From the NCBI GenBank assembly GCA_024699855.1, contig JAMPIQ010000001.1:13144001-13208000 (forward strand): a stretch of 64,000 bases of DNA, given 5' to 3'. The DNA comes from Aphelenchoides besseyi (Eukaryota; Nematoda; Chromadorea; Rhabditida; Aphelenchoididae). Both the position numbers and the translations under genes were made by a program. The notes beneath the pieces are model-generated. The model was not told where the DNA came from and did not search any database. It worked only from the letters and a program-made list of their open reading frames with translations. This document shows, one piece after another, positions 31,534 to 43,430 of this stretch; position 1 is the stretch's first letter; the number at the start of each line of letters is the position of its first letter.

Positions 31534-33673
31534 TTAATTGGATTGTTTTGATGAACATGCTAACGAGAAGGTTGTTGCAGCGTTCAATTGCGGCGTGCAG
31601 ATGACACGTGGATGCTGCAAAAGCGCCTTGTTCGCCGTTCGTTGTTCATCGTTGAAAGCGTCCAGCGCGGCTCCAGCACAGCGACCGTTATTCAATGACT
31701 CCAACAATTCGGTTTCGTTAATCAAACCACCACGTGCCGTATTGACGAGTCGCATGTTGGGTCGGCACTTTCCTAACGTGTAGCGGTTGATGAAACTGGT
31801 GGTTTGTGGTAGAAGCGGCACGTGAAGTGTGATGTAATCCGCTTGTGGCCAAATTTCGTCCAAATTGCACCATTTGATCTTCTGTTTTGCTGCTTCCTTA
31901 AAATTCAATTTAAATAATCCCATGATCAGAACAATAACCAACCGCTAGAGTGACCACTGGATCAAAGCCAATCACTTTCATTCCAAAAGCTTGCATTCGA
32001 CTTGCCACTTCCATTCCAACTCGTCCGAGGCCGATGATTGCCAACGTTTTGCCGTAAAGGTCGTCACCAACGAAATCGCGCTTCTGAGATTTCGGTTGTT
32101 TCATTGCGGCCGATGCTTGCGGAATGTTGCGGGCTAATGCAAGGATCAATGAACACGTGAGTTCGGCAGAACTACGCGCACTGGTAGCTGAAAGACAAAA
32201 TAAAAACAAAAATAACAAAAAACTCACTGTCTTCTGGTAACTGCCAATTGTTTTTAACATAATTTTCCATAAATTCGTTCATTTGCAAGTTATCGAAAGT
32301 TGGAAAGGCCGCTTGTTGAGTGCTTGTCACCGGTTTACCATTGCATTTAGTGAGCGCTTTGGCCAACTCAGATCCTGTTTTGACTGTTGCTGTCGCTGTG
32401 GCGGATGGAGTTGAGGTTGATGTAGTCGAAGAACCGTTGAAAAGTGAAGTAGAAAGGCTCAACAAGGCGGCCAGATCGTTGCTGTTCGTGAGTTCGAAGA
32501 GTTTTTGCGCGAAATTTGAAATGTTCAAATTCTCATCGGGAGAATTCGATTTGTCACGATCTGTTTGCAATGTTCGTTGTTCTTCAAGGCGTAACAGGGC
32601 ATCCAAACGACCACGTGGTTGTTCGCTCTCGGCAGTTTCAGTATCGTCGGTGATTCGCGTCGGTGATGTGGTTGGAGTGGCTGAATGACCGGTCGAGGAA
32701 CCGCCTTGAATGAGGTGCGAAGATGACGCGTCCGAAGCAGCATCTTTAGTGTCATTGCTGCTGTTTGTCGATTGGATGGTTTCATCCAAAACAAGCGGAT
32801 CGTCCTTGATGACGCTGTTGAAATTGCGGGCCAATTGTGCCCAATGCTCCATATTTAACGGACTTCCGGTTGTTACTGTTGCGGTTCCACCAGTTGATTC
32901 ATCCCGCGTTTCTGGAGATCCACTGGCTTTTTCGGCGGCTGCCTTCATGCGAGCACGTTTGTAACCCCGCTCAAAAGTCACTTTGAGTCGATGGTTGCTC
33001 TCCTCAATACTCAACGGAGTGCAGAAGTGATCGCTTGCTTCCGGAAAGTCGGGATCGTTGATGAGAAGGTCGTTTTTGACCGCAATACAAGGCACCGCTG
33101 GCAGATTCTCCCGCGGCAAACAACGTTGAAGACGATGCCGCAGTGCTCGGCACGCCATACATCGGTAGTACACGGTCGTCAGACCGGACTGATTGGTAAA
33201 TCGCGTTTTGTACGCGAATTCCCGCCGATGTCCCGGATGACTACGACTGTCGTAGATCAGGATTTGGCGTCCGTAACCTGCGAATCTCAGAGTTAAATAC
33301 GAAACTAAATTTGAACTCACCACTAGGCGCATAGATCGGCCGAATTGGTTGAAACGGCGGGAAATGTGATGCTTGCGGTTGTGGAGCCGCAAGTCCAGCC
33401 AACGCATTCGCTGCAGCTGCGTCTTGGGCCGAAAGCCCGCTACAAGAATAACAATTGTTTATGTTCAGAATCTTATTTTGCATACCTGTTAGCAATTGCC
33501 GCAGCAATCGACTGGTTGCCAGCGGAGGTTGCGGTCGCTGGTGCCGCGTTTTGCCCATTGGGCACCATCGAAGCGGTTGCTTGACGAATCAAAGTCGCCA
33601 AGTCGAACCGCTCCGGACTGGTGTCGCCCAAGGCCTCGAACTCCATCGCGTTCGGCGATTCGGTCGTGGTCAT
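31534..33673 (-). CDS. FLYWCH-like nuclear protein fused to truncated PHGDH module
   Basis: Five exons: 33486-33673, 33321-33439, 32228-33277, 31943-32187 and 31534-31896. The first three give a ~450-residue nuclear-type protein: an Ala/Gln-rich N-terminus, a compact region ([39 protein letters not shown]) with FLYWCH-like CxxC...HxC spacing, then Ser/Thr/Glu-rich disorder. The 40-nt intron after GAAGACA joins in frame to [20 protein letters not shown], the start of a 3-phosphoglycerate dehydrogenase cofactor domain: [19 protein letters not shown] (NAD Rossmann), [20 protein letters not shown], and VNTARGG with the Arg kept. The PHGDH part lacks the first ~90 residues and stops soon after CTPQLNAAT, where PHGDHs have a catalytic His (CPHLGAS). 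It is probably a binding rather than a catalytic module, loosely like CtBP corepressors. The first domain call is moderate, the dehydrogenase call firm. Confidence 0.8.
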
Positions 33674-36600
33674 TGATCGAGACTGAAAATACTTGGAATT
33701 AAAACACGATTATGCAAATGAAATTTCACGACACGTGACACGAAAGCAACAAATTGGAAATCGCGAGCCATCTGTCGTGTTTGGCAAGACTTTTTGCGTG
33801 CATCCAAAATCCAAGGGCAACGTCCGGAATTTGCGCGAAGGCCAAAAGTGCGATTTGCGTCGCGATTTTTGGCCGCGCATTCACAAACATCGAAATGTCA
33901 AGCGGACTGGAAAGAAGAGCGGCCAGACAAGAGACCCTCGCAGTAAAGAAAAATGAAGCACGAAACTGCGATTTAAACGAATTGCCAAAACCCGATTGCT
34001 ATCATGAAATTCAGTCGCACAAAATGATCATCGATGTTTTTCTTCGTTTGTTGGATATCACAAGAGCATAATAAACATAATTCGAATTTCAATGGTACAC
34101 ATACAATAAACAGTAGTTTTGTTGAGATTGAAATGAAAGTGGGCTTTACAATCAAAGAGCTGCTATTCGTTTGCGTTTATCGAGAGAAATTTGCTTGCTA
34201 TATGCAGTTGAGAGGTTATAAGTCAAAACAAAAATCAATTGGTTTATGACGGCCAAGAAGAATCAACAAACAAAGAGGCCAGACATAAGAGTTTTTTTGA
34301 TCGCATTGGGACTAAAAGTGGCAAACGGACGCACCAAAAAAGAGCCTCGCTCAAGGTTGTTCGTTCGCGTTGTGCAACGAAAACGATTTATGTCCCCGAA
34401 TTGCCAGCGCGTCCAACGAAGAATAATGCGGTAAACGTGTGCGCAATTCGTTTCATTCACCCACGCCGATCGACGGCATCACTAATCGTCCAAATCGACC
34501 CCGTTGCCCAACAATCGACCTCCCCTCGTTGATGGATAGGCACGCTTTGAACCCTGCAACAATAAAGCTGTGTGATTAGGGTAACAAGACGCGTAAATTG
34601 GGACATAACTCTGCAGAAGTTTAGACGTGCGGCGAGTTTTTTGTCTTACCGTAAGCAAACGAAAAAAAGACTTGAAAGTCGGGACGGCGCGCGATTTTGG
34701 AAGTCCGATCGAGAAGAAAAGAATTAGGGCGCGAATCTATCTCCACAGGCCGAACTGACCCTCGGAAAGAGAGAAACGCCACACGAATCGGCGCCGGTGG
34801 CAAAAACTACGCTCTCCGTTTTTTTGAGTGTAGTTAAAAGCCCCGAGGCAATTTGGAAAGATGCGACGGATCAGGATAGCCATTGAAATGCGCGTAGATG
34901 TTTGGTCAACGTTGCGAAAAGATCACACGAAGGGAGGTGCCAGAATCGCCAATGAATCGACGAAATTGTGGACGCTTTTCGGGTGACACGCCAACGCAGA
35001 AAACGACCGTCCGGTTGCACGAATTTCGCGCAGTCTCCTTCAGGCGGCGATCGCGAAACGAGGTCAAAGCGGCCGATCGGGGTACCGCCTTCTTGCTTAA
35101 ATCGGGATCTGCTCCGCCTTGCTGACATTTTAGGTCACCGGATGCCAACAGTGAGAGAACAATTTGACGAGTCGAAGGTTCTGCGGGCCAAACGGAAAAT
35201 GTATGAGCAATAAATCAATTTTGCTACACAAACAATCAAACATAAAAGTCAATGGTAGAAAAACAACTTTTTTGTCTTCGTTGCAAAAGCAGATGTGTTA
35301 AAAGGTTCAATCAGAAAATTAGCGCGCGGAAGTCCGCTTTTTGAGAGTTCGCGTGCAAATGCCAACGGTTAATCAAACTGAAAACGGCGAGTTTTCTATA
35401 TGGGAAAGTCCAAAAAAAGCGATTTCATGGAGCGAGCAAAAGAAGAAAAGCGGCGCCACGTTGTTCAAGTAGAATTCGCCGATCAACCAGTCCATTTGGA
35501 AAGGACTCCAGAGGCGCGGAAATCGGGGTTGCCTTCAGCCACGAAGCGGATGAGAAGAATCGCTGAAGTAAATTTGTCGCGCATGGGAATTCCGATCCCA
35601 TTGATTGCGAGCAGAAAAAAAGTAATCAGAAACAAAAGAGTGGCCATCCGCATGGTTTGACCTTTTGCACGCCGCAACACAAAAAACGCAAATGCGCCAA
35701 AACTCGTCGATTGCAATTCAACGCCCCAGATTCTCGACCCATTTACTTGCGCGGCTCCAACGTCTTTAGAGACGTAAACTCGGTCAAATTTAACGGATGG
35801 AAGTCGTTAAATGGGACGGTCGACGGCAGACGAAAGTGCCATTGCCAAATTTATTGGCGCATTAACGCCGCACCAACAATCGCAGAAACGTCAAATGCGA
35901 CTTTGGCAAATTTACGTTTTTGCGCGAATAAATCACGGAAAATCCGATCGGCCAATTTCCAACTGCGTGCAACTCTCACCTCTCGCAAACAGCCAATGGA
36001 AGTGGCAGTCGACAACCAAGGACACGCGAAGAACGGAAACAACGCAGTCGGGACTCTAGAGCTGTTTGACGTGCGGGAGCTGTGGCAAACGTCACGAGTT
36101 GTACAAAAATGACAGTGAAGGACTGCGGGGTTTGACGAAAAAGAAGGCGGAGTTTGGCAATTTTTGTTTGTCCAATGAACATGCCTTACAGTTGGCCAAC
36201 GGTGACATTACCGTAGAGAAGGAGCGGAGGATTCGCATTTGATTCCAAAAAAATGATTGCCGATGAAAAACTTATTTTGCGCGTTAAGAGAAATTTTCAG
36301 GTGGAACCGAAAACCGACAGGGACCAAAAAGTTACGTGAATGAAAGAGCGGCCGTCAAAACACACGTTGTGAAATCGCACAAAGATCGTGGTCCAAAAGT
36401 GGAGACCGCGCGAATTTGTCGGAAATTCTTTTAGATCGATGCGACTTTTCAAAATTGGCAGTTCGGGACGAAAACAAACGAGTGCGCGAGCTCGTTGTCC
36501 TAAAAAGAAGTCATCCACGCGGTTTTTGCGTTTCATTTCGCCGCCATCACGAGAGCAATTAATTGTTGTTAACCACTCGGTAGTCCAAATTGATCTCTCA

Positions 36601-39600
36601 ACTCACTTCACACATGCAAAAGAGCGGAAATAAAAACGCATTGCCATCAAAGGGCGGTCATTCGGGGGCATTTGAGATGAGGAGCTCGGTTATCGACGGT
36701 ACGATCAGGCCAAACGATTGTTGACCTCGAAAGTCGGCATTTGATAAATGCGCAGGTAGGGGACTAACTACTCGTTTGCGTATTGGCATTTACTTTACGT
36801 TTCGGGCGTGCAATAATCGAACCCACTTCTATGATCCACAATCCCTTGGGGTACATCTGAAGAGCAACACAAAACTTTCGAAATGGGGTTGTGTCGCGGA
36901 TCACGCAGAAAGACGGAGAATTCATGTGATTAGTCTCCGCGTTGAGCAACGAATGCGACCAACAAGTCGGTCAATTTTGATTCAGCGACGCTTTGTGCCG
37001 ACCACCTTCTTCTCGACCGAAAGTTTTGTCCGGCAAGGTCACCTGTGTGGCTCTTCTTCTTTGGTCACACGGAGATCGGCGTTGTTGCGTCCATCGGCGT
37101 TGGAGTCGACGAGGACAAAACGCGTGACCGCGTCAGTGCGCGAAATTCGAATTCGGATGCACAAAGAGACCCGTAAAACGCGCTTCAGATTAAAGAAACG
37201 ATCCCGACTTGATGTTCGAAGGCTAAAGATTCCTGCTGAGAATCGCCAATTCGACTCGTCTCAATTGGCCTTTGAATTTCTTTCGGAAAACTGCGCGTTA
37301 CTTCGAATTGGATGCCCAAATTTAGCAATTAGAAACCGATGAGTTGTGTTATTGAAGGAATTTCGATAACAACGAATAGCCGTTTCTTTGTTCGTAAATA
37401 AAGAACTCCACAGCACTTGTTCTTCAATTGAAATCTAGTCAACACGCACAAATTTGAAGGCCTTTTAAACGACTTCTGTTTTGCCAAATGTCACCTAAAC
37501 AGTGAAATGAAACTGTCGGAGCTTCTTTGATTGGTCTTTGGCGAATGGCCGCATGAAAAGCAAAAGACGCTTACGGTAAGCATTCAACAAATTCGATTAG
37601 CGACGTCGTGATTCACCGGTCTCTCTCTCTCTCTCCAACTGCGATTGGGACGATTCGCTCTGCTGCTTCGAATTGACTGCGCGATCGACCTTCACCACGT
37701 ATTTCGTCCACGTTTTGGACGCAAACTTCGATGTTGAAGTCCAGTGATCAAAACAACCTTGACAGCCGTCGGGTGGAATCCGCGTCCTTATGTGACCCAA
37801 AAACGATTCGCATCGCAATTCAAAAAGTTCACACGTAAATTTTGGGCCGTGGAGGTCACGAATCGAAGAGAGACGTCGTGGACAGCGGCACGGATACGGT
37901 CATTTCGTGGTGCCCTAAATCTCGAAGAAATCGGAAAACTGGAGCAAAGAAGACGAACGCTGCGGGCGATTCGGTTTGTGAACTAATTCGAATGACCAAA
38001 GAGACCGCCACACGAGTTTTTTGGGGACTTGCGGTTAACCGCAATACGATGTAAACTATCGCAAATTACCGTTGAAGTTGGAGGTCGTGGGTGCGACGTT
38101 TTAAAACGCAAATTGAAAGTCGGAAGAAGTTTACGGCCAAAGGACGCAAGTAATAAAAGTCAAGGTTGAGATCAAACGAAAAACAAGCGGAAGCCAAAAA
38201 TCAGAAGAAAACCAGATTGGCGAGACGAAAACGCGGCCAATCGCGACGTCTCGTGATCAATTGAAGCGGACGGTAAGAAACGACGAGCAAAAACCGTTCT
38301 TTGCGTCTGCCGAATTGCCAAACGCGCGAGTTGAAAGCACACACGTCTTTTTGCGTGATGCGCAAGTGCGCGACAGCGAAAACCGCCGATCAACGCGGAA
38401 CTCTCAAAAGATTCTGCAAGAAAAAACAGGCCAACGATTACTGTAAGAGTAGGCTTGGGACTTTCTGGTCGTCTAACAGCGGTCTAATAATAACACGAAG
38501 TTATATAGTTGATCGGCTCAATGGTCTCTAATTGCCATGAAGATGGAAGCGTTTTTAACTAAAAGGTTCGGCGATCATTGGTGTTGGAAACAAAGAAAAT
38601 TGCCGTAATCTTATTATAACAATAGTAGAGAAATCGAACGACTACCCACTCTATATCGCAAGGAATAAACGATAACATGATTGCATAATATAGCATGATC
38701 AGTAGCAAAGCCGACGTATAGGTAAAACGTCTACGAGTACGGTTAACGCAACGAAAGCCGTCATTCGGAGAACTGAAATGGGCCAATTTGATCGATGCAA
38801 TCGAAAAGCGAAGTTTTTCGGCCGCACATTCCACAAAATCGAATAAGCGAAGGAAATTTACAGTCGCCTTGAGGACTCCAAATGCGCACCGTTTCCCATC
38901 AGTCACTACCGATTAGCACAAAAAAGTCGAATTGAAATCAAAGGACGCAAAGTCGATGAAAAAAACAAGAGCGACGACCAACAGATGTCGGAGATGCGCA
39001 GTGGTCTTTTGAGTTGGCAAGATGATGACCGTTGGAGAAACGCAAACACACTCAATGGCCATAAAAAGCACGAGGCAAATCGAATCAACGCGTCTTTGTT
39101 GTGTTTGAAATCATAAAAAGACGCAAAATCACTGCTTTCATGTTTTCGACAAATTTTGGGGACATAAGCCATGCAGTCATCGAATTGATATGAGGGTTGG
39201 CCGGGCAGCGAAAGACGGAGGACTGTTAGATGGCAACGCGAATTTGGACCACTGATAAAAATCACGAGACGTGGCAAATAGCAAACGCAGTCTTTTGCGA
39301 AGGTCGATTGGGACAAAAACAAGAGCAATTGGTTCGAGGTTTGTAATCATTACGACCAACTTATCGCTGCATATCTGCGTTGAAGAAGGACGGCAGTACT
39401 TGCGTCCCAGTTGTAAAGTTGGTTTTCTCATGTTACTACGAGGGTGCGAGTCGCTTCGAAAACAGCTCGTGGGTTTGCGGCCTTCAAATTCGAAATTGTC
39501 CTTGAAGTCCCATGCAGTGTTGGCAATGCGAATGTCCTTTAAACGTCCAATTTGCATGTCCAGTCGGTAAACGATCTGCAGCCCCACTTATCTCCAAGCG

Positions 39601-39877
39601 TCTAGGTGCGCATTTGGGCCGCGAACGTCCTTGGAATCGCATGAGCGATTGGGCTGCTCGAGATGGCCGCCTTGAAATGCCGCTACATCGTTGAAAAGAA
39701 GTACAGAAAAGTTAATTGCAAAAACAGAGAAATTGGAGTTTGCCTTTTTGAACTTTCCCGTTCGCTCCGATTCATTCGCTTCTTTTCACAGTCGATTTTG
39801 TGTGGTCCAAATCAAACGATTCGTTTTGATTGAAAATTTTGCTTTAAAGTGCGAAAAATTGGTTTCAGTCCTTGAAA
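33674..39877. other. Six-kilobase gene-poor region between divergent genes
   Basis: No exon chain, RNA gene or known repeat could be supported despite many Arg-rich open frames, which arise from abundant CGA/CGC words. The sequence is less A/T-rich than other spacers and shows A or T tracts of 3-7 bases separated by GC-richer spacers, in places at roughly 9-11 base steps (for example 35870-35960 and 38190-38320). That resembles the periodic A/T clusters known in nematode germline-gene introns and flanks, but I could not compute it. Confidence 0.45.
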
Positions 39878-40791
39878 ATGACACCCGCACTCGTGTATCG
39901 AACTGCTCACGTTTTTGGTCTTGTTGCTATCTTGGTTGTGATTCTGTGGATGCAGAACGATGCCAAAGGGTTAGCTAATCGATAACTTCACTAAACGCAT
40001 TTTAGTTTCGATTATCACACTGAACCGAAATTGGAATTTAAGTTCCATCCGATTTTGATGTCCGCTGGAATGTTGTTTTTGAACGGTGAAGCTGTGATGT
40101 CTTTTCGTGCGTTGAAAGCTTATCCGCGCTACTTGGTCAAAGCCTTGCACGCCTCTCTTCATGCCGTCAGTGTGGGAGTAACGTTAATTGGAATTAAAGA
40201 AAGAAGTTGAACTCAAATGGAATAACTTCTTTTTGCTGTTTAGGCAGTTCGAGATGCTTTTCAATTCGATTCGACGGCTGTCAATCGTCAATCAGTCCAT
40301 GCGTGGATTGGAACAATCTTATCGTCAATATACGCGTTTCTTTGGGTCGCATCGATGTTCCTTTTCTACTTTCCATTAACTCCCGGTCACGTTCGCGCAA
40401 CGTTTGTTTTCGTTCGCGGTTCTCAGTTCTTTTTCGTTGTTTTAGTGCGTTGCCTTATCATCGACTGAGCGGAATTTTCGGGTTTTCTTTAGCGGCAATC
40501 AACGTCGCCCTCGGCGTTTTGGAGCGTTTGAAGTGGGGAAGTAGGCGAAAGAAAAGCACCAAAAAGAATTGGAACTTCCTTTTAGATGACTGCAATTCAA
40601 CGGCTGTTTGTACTGAAGATTGGTTGGTCAAACTGTTCGGAGTCTGTGTTGCAGTTTACGTTTCTTGCGTTTTGATTATCGTAAGTTTCGAGTCCTCAGG
40701 CTCAAGCTTTTCGTCTTAGATCTTACGCCCCGGGTGGAGCACAAAAATTCTGGCCAAAAAACCGTTGATTAAGGAGCGAAAAGAACAATGA
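39878..40791 (+). CDS. Cytochrome b561 family transmembrane reductase
   Basis: Five exons: 39878-39969, 40016-40165, 40244-40401, 40446-40680 and 40720-40791. TM1 is in exon 1 (VFGLVAILVVILWM). Exon 2 carries FKFHPILMSAGMLFLNGEAV and KALHASLHA with heme-binding His residues. Exon 3 has VNRQSVHAWIGTILSSIYAFLW. Exon 4 has ALPYHRLSGIFGFSLAAINVALGVLERL and a last hydrophobic helix. The four spaced His (FHP, ALHASLH, VHAW, YHR) fit the two b-type hemes of ascorbate-dependent cytochrome b561, which moves electrons across vesicle or lysosomal membranes to reduce ascorbate radical or ferric iron. Exon 4 contains the CNSTAVCTED loop. All splice junctions keep frame. Length ~235 residues matches the family. 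Confidence 0.94.
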
Positions 40792-41005
40792 GGTCTTTTA
40801 CTTGGAATCGAATTGTCGTTCTGTCGACCTTTTTAGTTTGATTCTCTTGAAAGAAACCAATTCAATTTGTTACGCGTTAAGTGAGAAGTTTATTTGAACG
40901 TTAATCAGCAGATCGAGTAGACACCAGAAAAAGAACATGAGATCTAAAAACCAGAAATTGAGATTGATTTCGTGCCAAAGATCAATCAGTGTGAACGATT
41001 CGACT

Positions 41006-41400
41006 TTAAAAGTTCGGTTGAAGACGTGACGGTGCACTTCGTTTTCCGAATTGAATACCAATAGAAGCTGGATCTACATTGTACGTTAGCATCGGATCGA
41101 TGTAAGCAATCGGAGGCTGCGAGTTCGAGCGGCGTCGACGACCGAAACCAATCGCAAAGTCCGCCGGGTCCAAAAACATCGGCGGCTCATCGTAGGCGTT
41201 TTCTCGTTTCAACGGCAAAGCCACGTTTTTTTTCAAGAGCATTGAAGAAACGGTTGGTGGTACTTGATTCGATGGAGTTCGCCACTAAATGAATTGGTCA
41301 ATCAGTATATGAACAATTAAATTACCATCATGTAGATTCCAACGGTCGATTGAATGAAACAACAGAGCACAAACGCGGTTAAGATGGAGGAATGAGTCAT
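41006..41400 (-). CDS. Neuropeptide precursor with amidated peptides
   Basis: Two exons, 41324-41400 and 41006-41282, around a 41-nt intron; ~117 residues. It begins with a signal peptide (MTHSSILTAFVLCCFIQSTV, cleavage likely after TVG). The mature part is cut by basic sites: LPLKR, then a ~20-residue peptide ending FAIGFGRRRR, then a ~27-residue peptide ending IGIQFGKR, then a short C-terminal SAPSRLQPNF. The Gly before each basic site is the amide donor, predicting C-terminal ...AIGF-amide and ...GIQF-amide. The two peptides share a D-P-x(3-4)-F/I-G pattern and tyrosine-rich starts, so they are internal repeats. I cannot match them to a named nematode family; they are not FMRFamide-like. 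Confidence 0.8.
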
Positions 41401-43430
41401 GGTCGTCAATCTGTTGAGGTATCCAAACTCTCGGTTAAACCTGAAATAGTAAATTGAATAAACGTCCAGTTACACGCGCCGGCCAATCGGTTGGATGGCA
41501 CCGGTGAACGTTTAAACTCGAATTGTTTAGTTATGTTCTTTGAATTCGTAAACGCAACTGCAAATGCAAATCAATTGTATTCTGTTTTTGGACGACAGAA
41601 GAAGCATAAAGAATGACGTCCTACAAGCAACTTGCACTTTGATGACCGTATGATTACTGTAAAACACATCGCTGTGGCTCTTGACAAACTTTTTTATAAC
41701 CACCTGTCGAGTTTGATAACCGAGAGTCGATGGAAAGAAGTAGAATGAAAATTTGGCCCACGTCTTGCGATTAAATACGCCCGACTTACGCAGGTAGGCA
41801 AAAATACCATTCGGATTTGAGCGTCTCCGCCTACCCGTTGCTCCGCCCTGCTTCTTTGCCGTTTGATTGAGTTTTTTCTTACGCATTTGCAAAGCGAATC
41901 ATGACGGTATGTAGCAAAACGAATTACCATAAATGAGCAAATGTTGCGGAAAATCGAATTGCCAAAGACGTCCAGCGAACCAGAAGATCAAACCGTTTGA
42001 CGTTACGTTGAAACAGTCCGTTGGATTGGAAATATCGTGCAAAAATCGTTGTCGAGTTTAATTGGATATACGAGAGTTAAAGCAGCTGCTCGATTACGGT
42101 CATTTGCTTGTCGAATTCATAAAGAATTCGAATTATGAATAACAACGCGCTGAATAACTCGACGGTATTTCGAAAATGAGTGTACGCGCAATTGGTTGCA
42201 GCACTGACTCCAACAACAAGTGGTCGGTACTGGGAGTATCACGTTCAAACGGTCATAAAAAATTGATGGACATCCTTGACGTTTTCTGAATCTCAACGCG
42301 GAAGTGGTTTTTCGAAGAAAAGTTTGTTGATTTGATTGGCGGCTTCAATCCGACCACCTGGTTAGTTCAAAAGAACAGCAATCCTCGTACGGAAAGCTGC
42401 ATCTCCTTGTGTTTACTCGAGATGTTTTCGACGGTTTTGTCTGCTAAGATGTAGTTCGAGAAGACTGCGCTTCAGAACGTTACTTTGCGAAGTTGTCGTA
42501 CATTTCAATTAGTCTAATGACTTCAAGCGGATTTGTGGATCGGTCGAAAGTCTGCAAACGCCTGGAAATCTCTCTCTTGACGTTTAAGGTCTTTTTGATT
42601 ATAGAATCAGCTGCTCGAAGAAAATGACAAGTCCGAGCTTCTAACCAATGGATTGAAGAGGATAAGCGACTTCTTATTGGCCTCAAATTTGTTCCCGTCG
42701 CTTTTGTTTCAAATGGAGGACAAGTAAACGGAAACCAACAAAAAACTTCGTCTTAATCGCCGCAAAAAACTCGACATTCATAAAAATCTCTCGAAACGCA
42801 ACGAGGTAATGCGTGGATAACGTTCTGCATCATCGCAAAAAAACACCGGAATCAAAAGCGCCGTTAAAGGACTTTTCGACAATCACGCAATGGGTGTCGA
42901 GTAATTGCGTGATGTAGTTCGAAAGGACCGATTCACGAAACCGGAAATAAAATCCTTTTTGTCTCATAAAAAGTATCATCGCATAAATTTCGCTTTTCAT
43001 AAACGCGTCATCCTCCGAGTGGCTTGAAATCTCTATACGGTTATAAAAAGAAACGCCGTTTCATAACGTCAGTTAACGCGAATGAACGGCTGCGGAGATG
43101 CTTGAGGATTCTAAACACTTCGAAGTGACGAGGAAGTTGTTTCAAGTCGTCCAAAGAAGGCAAGTTAGTTTGCTCAACCGCAAACCTTCGTATGCGATAC
43201 TTTAGCTTCCAATTCGCAGACTATCAATTTGCATTCTACGGTCTTCTATTGAGAAATCATGATGTAAACTTTTTATTCACGGTTTCATGTCTCACTCTTA
43301 AATCTAAGAAACTAATCGGAAATTCAGGAAAAAATTCATTGAAGTGTTCAAATCTTAACGGAGTTAATCGAATGGAATTAAGTTGGGGAGTAGGTGTGAA
43401 GAATTACGAAGCGGAACAGCCAATTCGTCT
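41401..43430. other. Intergenic, ~2 kb
   Basis: No supported gene. The sequence has the same spaced A/T-tract look as the 34-39.5 kb region, more weakly. Open frames on the minus strand around 41527-41930 and 42480-42686 lack splice context and recognisable motifs. Confidence 0.5.

Noticed and set aside
36776..37342. 188-codon open frame on the plus strand in the gene-poor region
   Set aside because: Arg-rich because of CGA/CGC words, no splice context, no recognisable motif; neighbouring sequence gives similar frames on both strands.
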